NCBI GenBank assembly: GCA_001789205.1
Contig: MFYT01000021.1
Span: 1 to 53,714 of the forward strand
Source of the DNA: Candidatus Raymondbacteria bacterium RIFOXYA2_FULL_49_16
GTDB taxonomy: Bacteria; Fibrobacterota; OXYB2-FULL-49-7; XYB2-FULL-49-35
Direction of reading: 5' to 3'
Length of the DNA stretch: 53,714 bases
Shown here in pieces: positions 52,563 to 53,714 of this stretch (position 1 is its first letter; every line of letters starts with the position of its first letter). Position numbers and translations under genes: made by a program. Below the pieces are notes generated by a model. It saw only the letters and a list, made by a program, of their open reading frames with translations, did not search any database and was not told where the DNA came from.

Positions 52563-53621
52563 CTAGCAGTTTTTCTCAATAAACATGGGCAAGTATTGCG
52601 CCTTTGGATAGGACTTTGAACTATCGAGCAGGGTCTTTACGGCGATTTCACCCATCTTTTTTGCGTCCCACTTGCAGAACCATACTGGTTTTCGATTGAC
52701 CATTTCAGGGCCTTCTCCAAGGGAAAAAACAACAAAATCCATACGCGTGGTCTGAATTCTCGGATTGTTTTTTAAGAAGGTTTTTACCTCCGAGAAAGGT
52801 ATCCCTGTACCAAAAACGAACCCTGTAAAATCATGGTATTTCTCAAACAATTCCTCGATTCCGCGCATTTCCTGCTGTTCGCTTATAGCGCCTTCGGAAA
52901 GAAGCGTTTCCTTATGCACCCGGACATTTTGAATGCTTTTGCATTCCTGGGAAAAACCCAGCCACCTCATTTTTCCTGCCGGGTCCTCATCATTAATAAA
53001 AGGCGAGACATTGTTGATAAACAATATATTACGATGCCCAATATCATATAATTTCTTAAAGGCCAATGCGCCGCCTTGGACATTATTAGGATTAATGGAC
53101 GGTTTCCTACACGCCACATCGAGCATATCGATATGTACAACAGGGATATTCAGGCTTTCTATCTCCTTACGCAGGTCCTTGCGGTAAAACTCCAAGGTAA
53201 TCATCATGTTAATTTCGAGCGAGTTGATCTCTTTCACCAAATCGTGAATGGTTTTCCCGCCGCAAAGAATGGGGTGTGTTTTTCCCCCTAAATCTCTCAT
53301 ATATTTGTATATAGAGCGATGCATTTGGTCGTATTGAGGTGTTGTAAACGGCGCGCTTCCAAGAAACGCCAGCAAGGGTTTCCTTTTTTCGGAAGCCTTG
53401 AACTTTATCGGTTCAGTATACGTCCGCACAAAAGTTCCTTTGGATGGTATTCCACGAAGAATACCTTCACGTTCCAGCAATGTGATGGCATGGCGCAGTG
53501 TTGTAAATGAGCATGCGTACAATTTCAGGAGGTCCTTTGTATGCGGTATTTTGCTGTTCGGAGGATATGTTCCCGCTACAATATCGTTTTTTATTGCATC
53601 GTATACTGTAACGTATTTCAT
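52563..53621 (-). CDS. GntR-LacI-type transcriptional regulator
   Basis: 352 residues from ATG 53621; an upstream start at 53657 is less likely. N-terminal GntR winged helix (YVTVYDAIKNDIVAGTYPPN, TTLRHAITLLEREGILRG; about 1-70) and C-terminal periplasmic-binding-protein-like effector domain (about 85-350; PVVHIDMLD, GHRNILFINN, FTGFVFG). This fusion is typical of AraR/sugar regulators. It converges with the esterase gene at two bases and would sense a sugar-derived ligand. The dyad at 53669-53687 upstream is a probable autoregulatory site. Confidence 0.82.
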   Translation of the reverse strand: MKYVTVYDAIKNDIVAGTYPPNSKIPHTKDLLKLYACSFTTLRHAITLLEREGILRGIPSKGTFVRTYTEPIKFKASEKRKPLLAFLGSAPFTTPQYDQMHRSIYKYMRDLGGKTHPILCGGKTIHDLVKEINSLEINMMITLEFYRKDLRKEIESLNIPVVHIDMLDVACRKPSINPNNVQGGALAFKKLYDIGHRNILFINNVSPFINDEDPAGKMRWLGFSQECKSIQNVRVHKETLLSEGAISEQQEMRGIEELFEKYHDFTGFVFGTGIPFSEVKTFLKNNPRIQTTRMDFVVFSLGEGPEMVNRKPVWFCKWDAKKMGEIAVKTLLDSSKSYPKAQYLPMFIEKNC

Positions 53622-53668
53622 GCAAAAAATATGTAAAATCCCTGCATGCCTGGTCAATTGAAATAAAT

Positions 53669-53687
53669 TTGTTCAGGATATGAACAA
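53669..53687 (-). promoter_or_regulatory. Operator-like dyad upstream of the GntR-LacI-type gene
   Basis: TTGTTCA and TGAACAA form a perfect seven-base inverted repeat with five bases between, about 48 bases upstream of the start. Position fits autoregulation. Confidence 0.5.
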
Positions 53688-53714
53688 TTCTCAATATAAT
53701 AAATGCACGGGGGG

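Noticed and set aside
1-53714. CRISPR arrays, rRNA or tRNA genes
   Set aside because: No regularly spaced repeats, no rRNA core sequence and no tRNA T-arm pattern were seen by eye.

Overview
The window looks like a contig from an anaerobic, uncultured or poorly studied member of the Fibrobacterota/Chitinivibrionia side of the FCB superphylum. The reasons are three secreted proteins with NPFN-type C-terminal sorting/FlgD-like domains, a TonB-dependent receptor and several lipoproteins (diderm), a large PAS-sigma54 activator, a GntR-LacI-type regulator and a Rex/formate dehydrogenase locus. The phylum assignment is inference; no rRNA or other marker gene is present.

Region 1 (1-10.6 kb) is accessory DNA, visibly AT-richer than the rest in most genes. 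It carries two good and one degenerate integron attC-like hairpins, plus the left edge of a fourth cut off by an insertion-sequence-like end. No integrase gene is present, so it resembles a cassette cluster lacking an integrase or the distal part of a chromosomal integron. Its genes are conflict-like or unknown: a DUF4209-like protein with an Rx4H (HEPN-type) motif, a CsgG-like protein with a large Ig/propeller lipoprotein, an FRG-domain protein, a two-gene phosphoribosyltransferase plus SLOG-like pair, a toxin-antitoxin pair whose RelE/HigB toxin has an in-frame stop, and an unknown small gene. A roughly 100-nt repeat (three copies) lies between these genes.

Region 2 (10.8-22.4 kb) is a convergent amino-sugar catabolic locus: a GH123-type glycosidase, GatZ/KbaZ, a PPi-type phosphofructokinase homologue, an aldose epimerase-like protein and an MFS transporter on the plus strand. 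On the minus strand are a nitrilase-fold amidase, an odd HAD protein, AgaS, a second HAD protein and a PHP-domain protein. Together they suggest N-acetylgalactosamine release and conversion to tagatose 1,6-bisphosphate. Region 3 (22.6-27.8 kb) holds envelope genes, a TonB-dependent receptor and a mazEF pair with a clear palindromic operator.

Region 4 (27.9-43.0 kb, all minus strand) is a near-complete formate/molybdenum-tungsten module: Rex repressor, OFA-family transporter, a lone receiver protein, a fused NuoE-NuoF diaphorase subunit, a selenocysteine-containing formate dehydrogenase (UGA at 37735-37737, easily misread as two genes), a ferritin-like protein, ModE, a WtpA/ModB/ModC transporter and the pterin cofactor genes mobBA, moeA, moaA, moaC and MOSC-mogA. 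The NuoE domain has lost three of its four [2Fe-2S] cysteines.

Region 5 (43.3-53.7 kb) contains an acetyltransferase, an orphan peptide-binding lipoprotein that may be translated leaderless, a sigma54 activator with an unusual cytoplasmic beta-sandwich sensor, a small coiled-coil gene coupled to a secreted leucine-rich-repeat protein, a secreted esterase, and a GntR-LacI-type regulator with its own palindromic operator.
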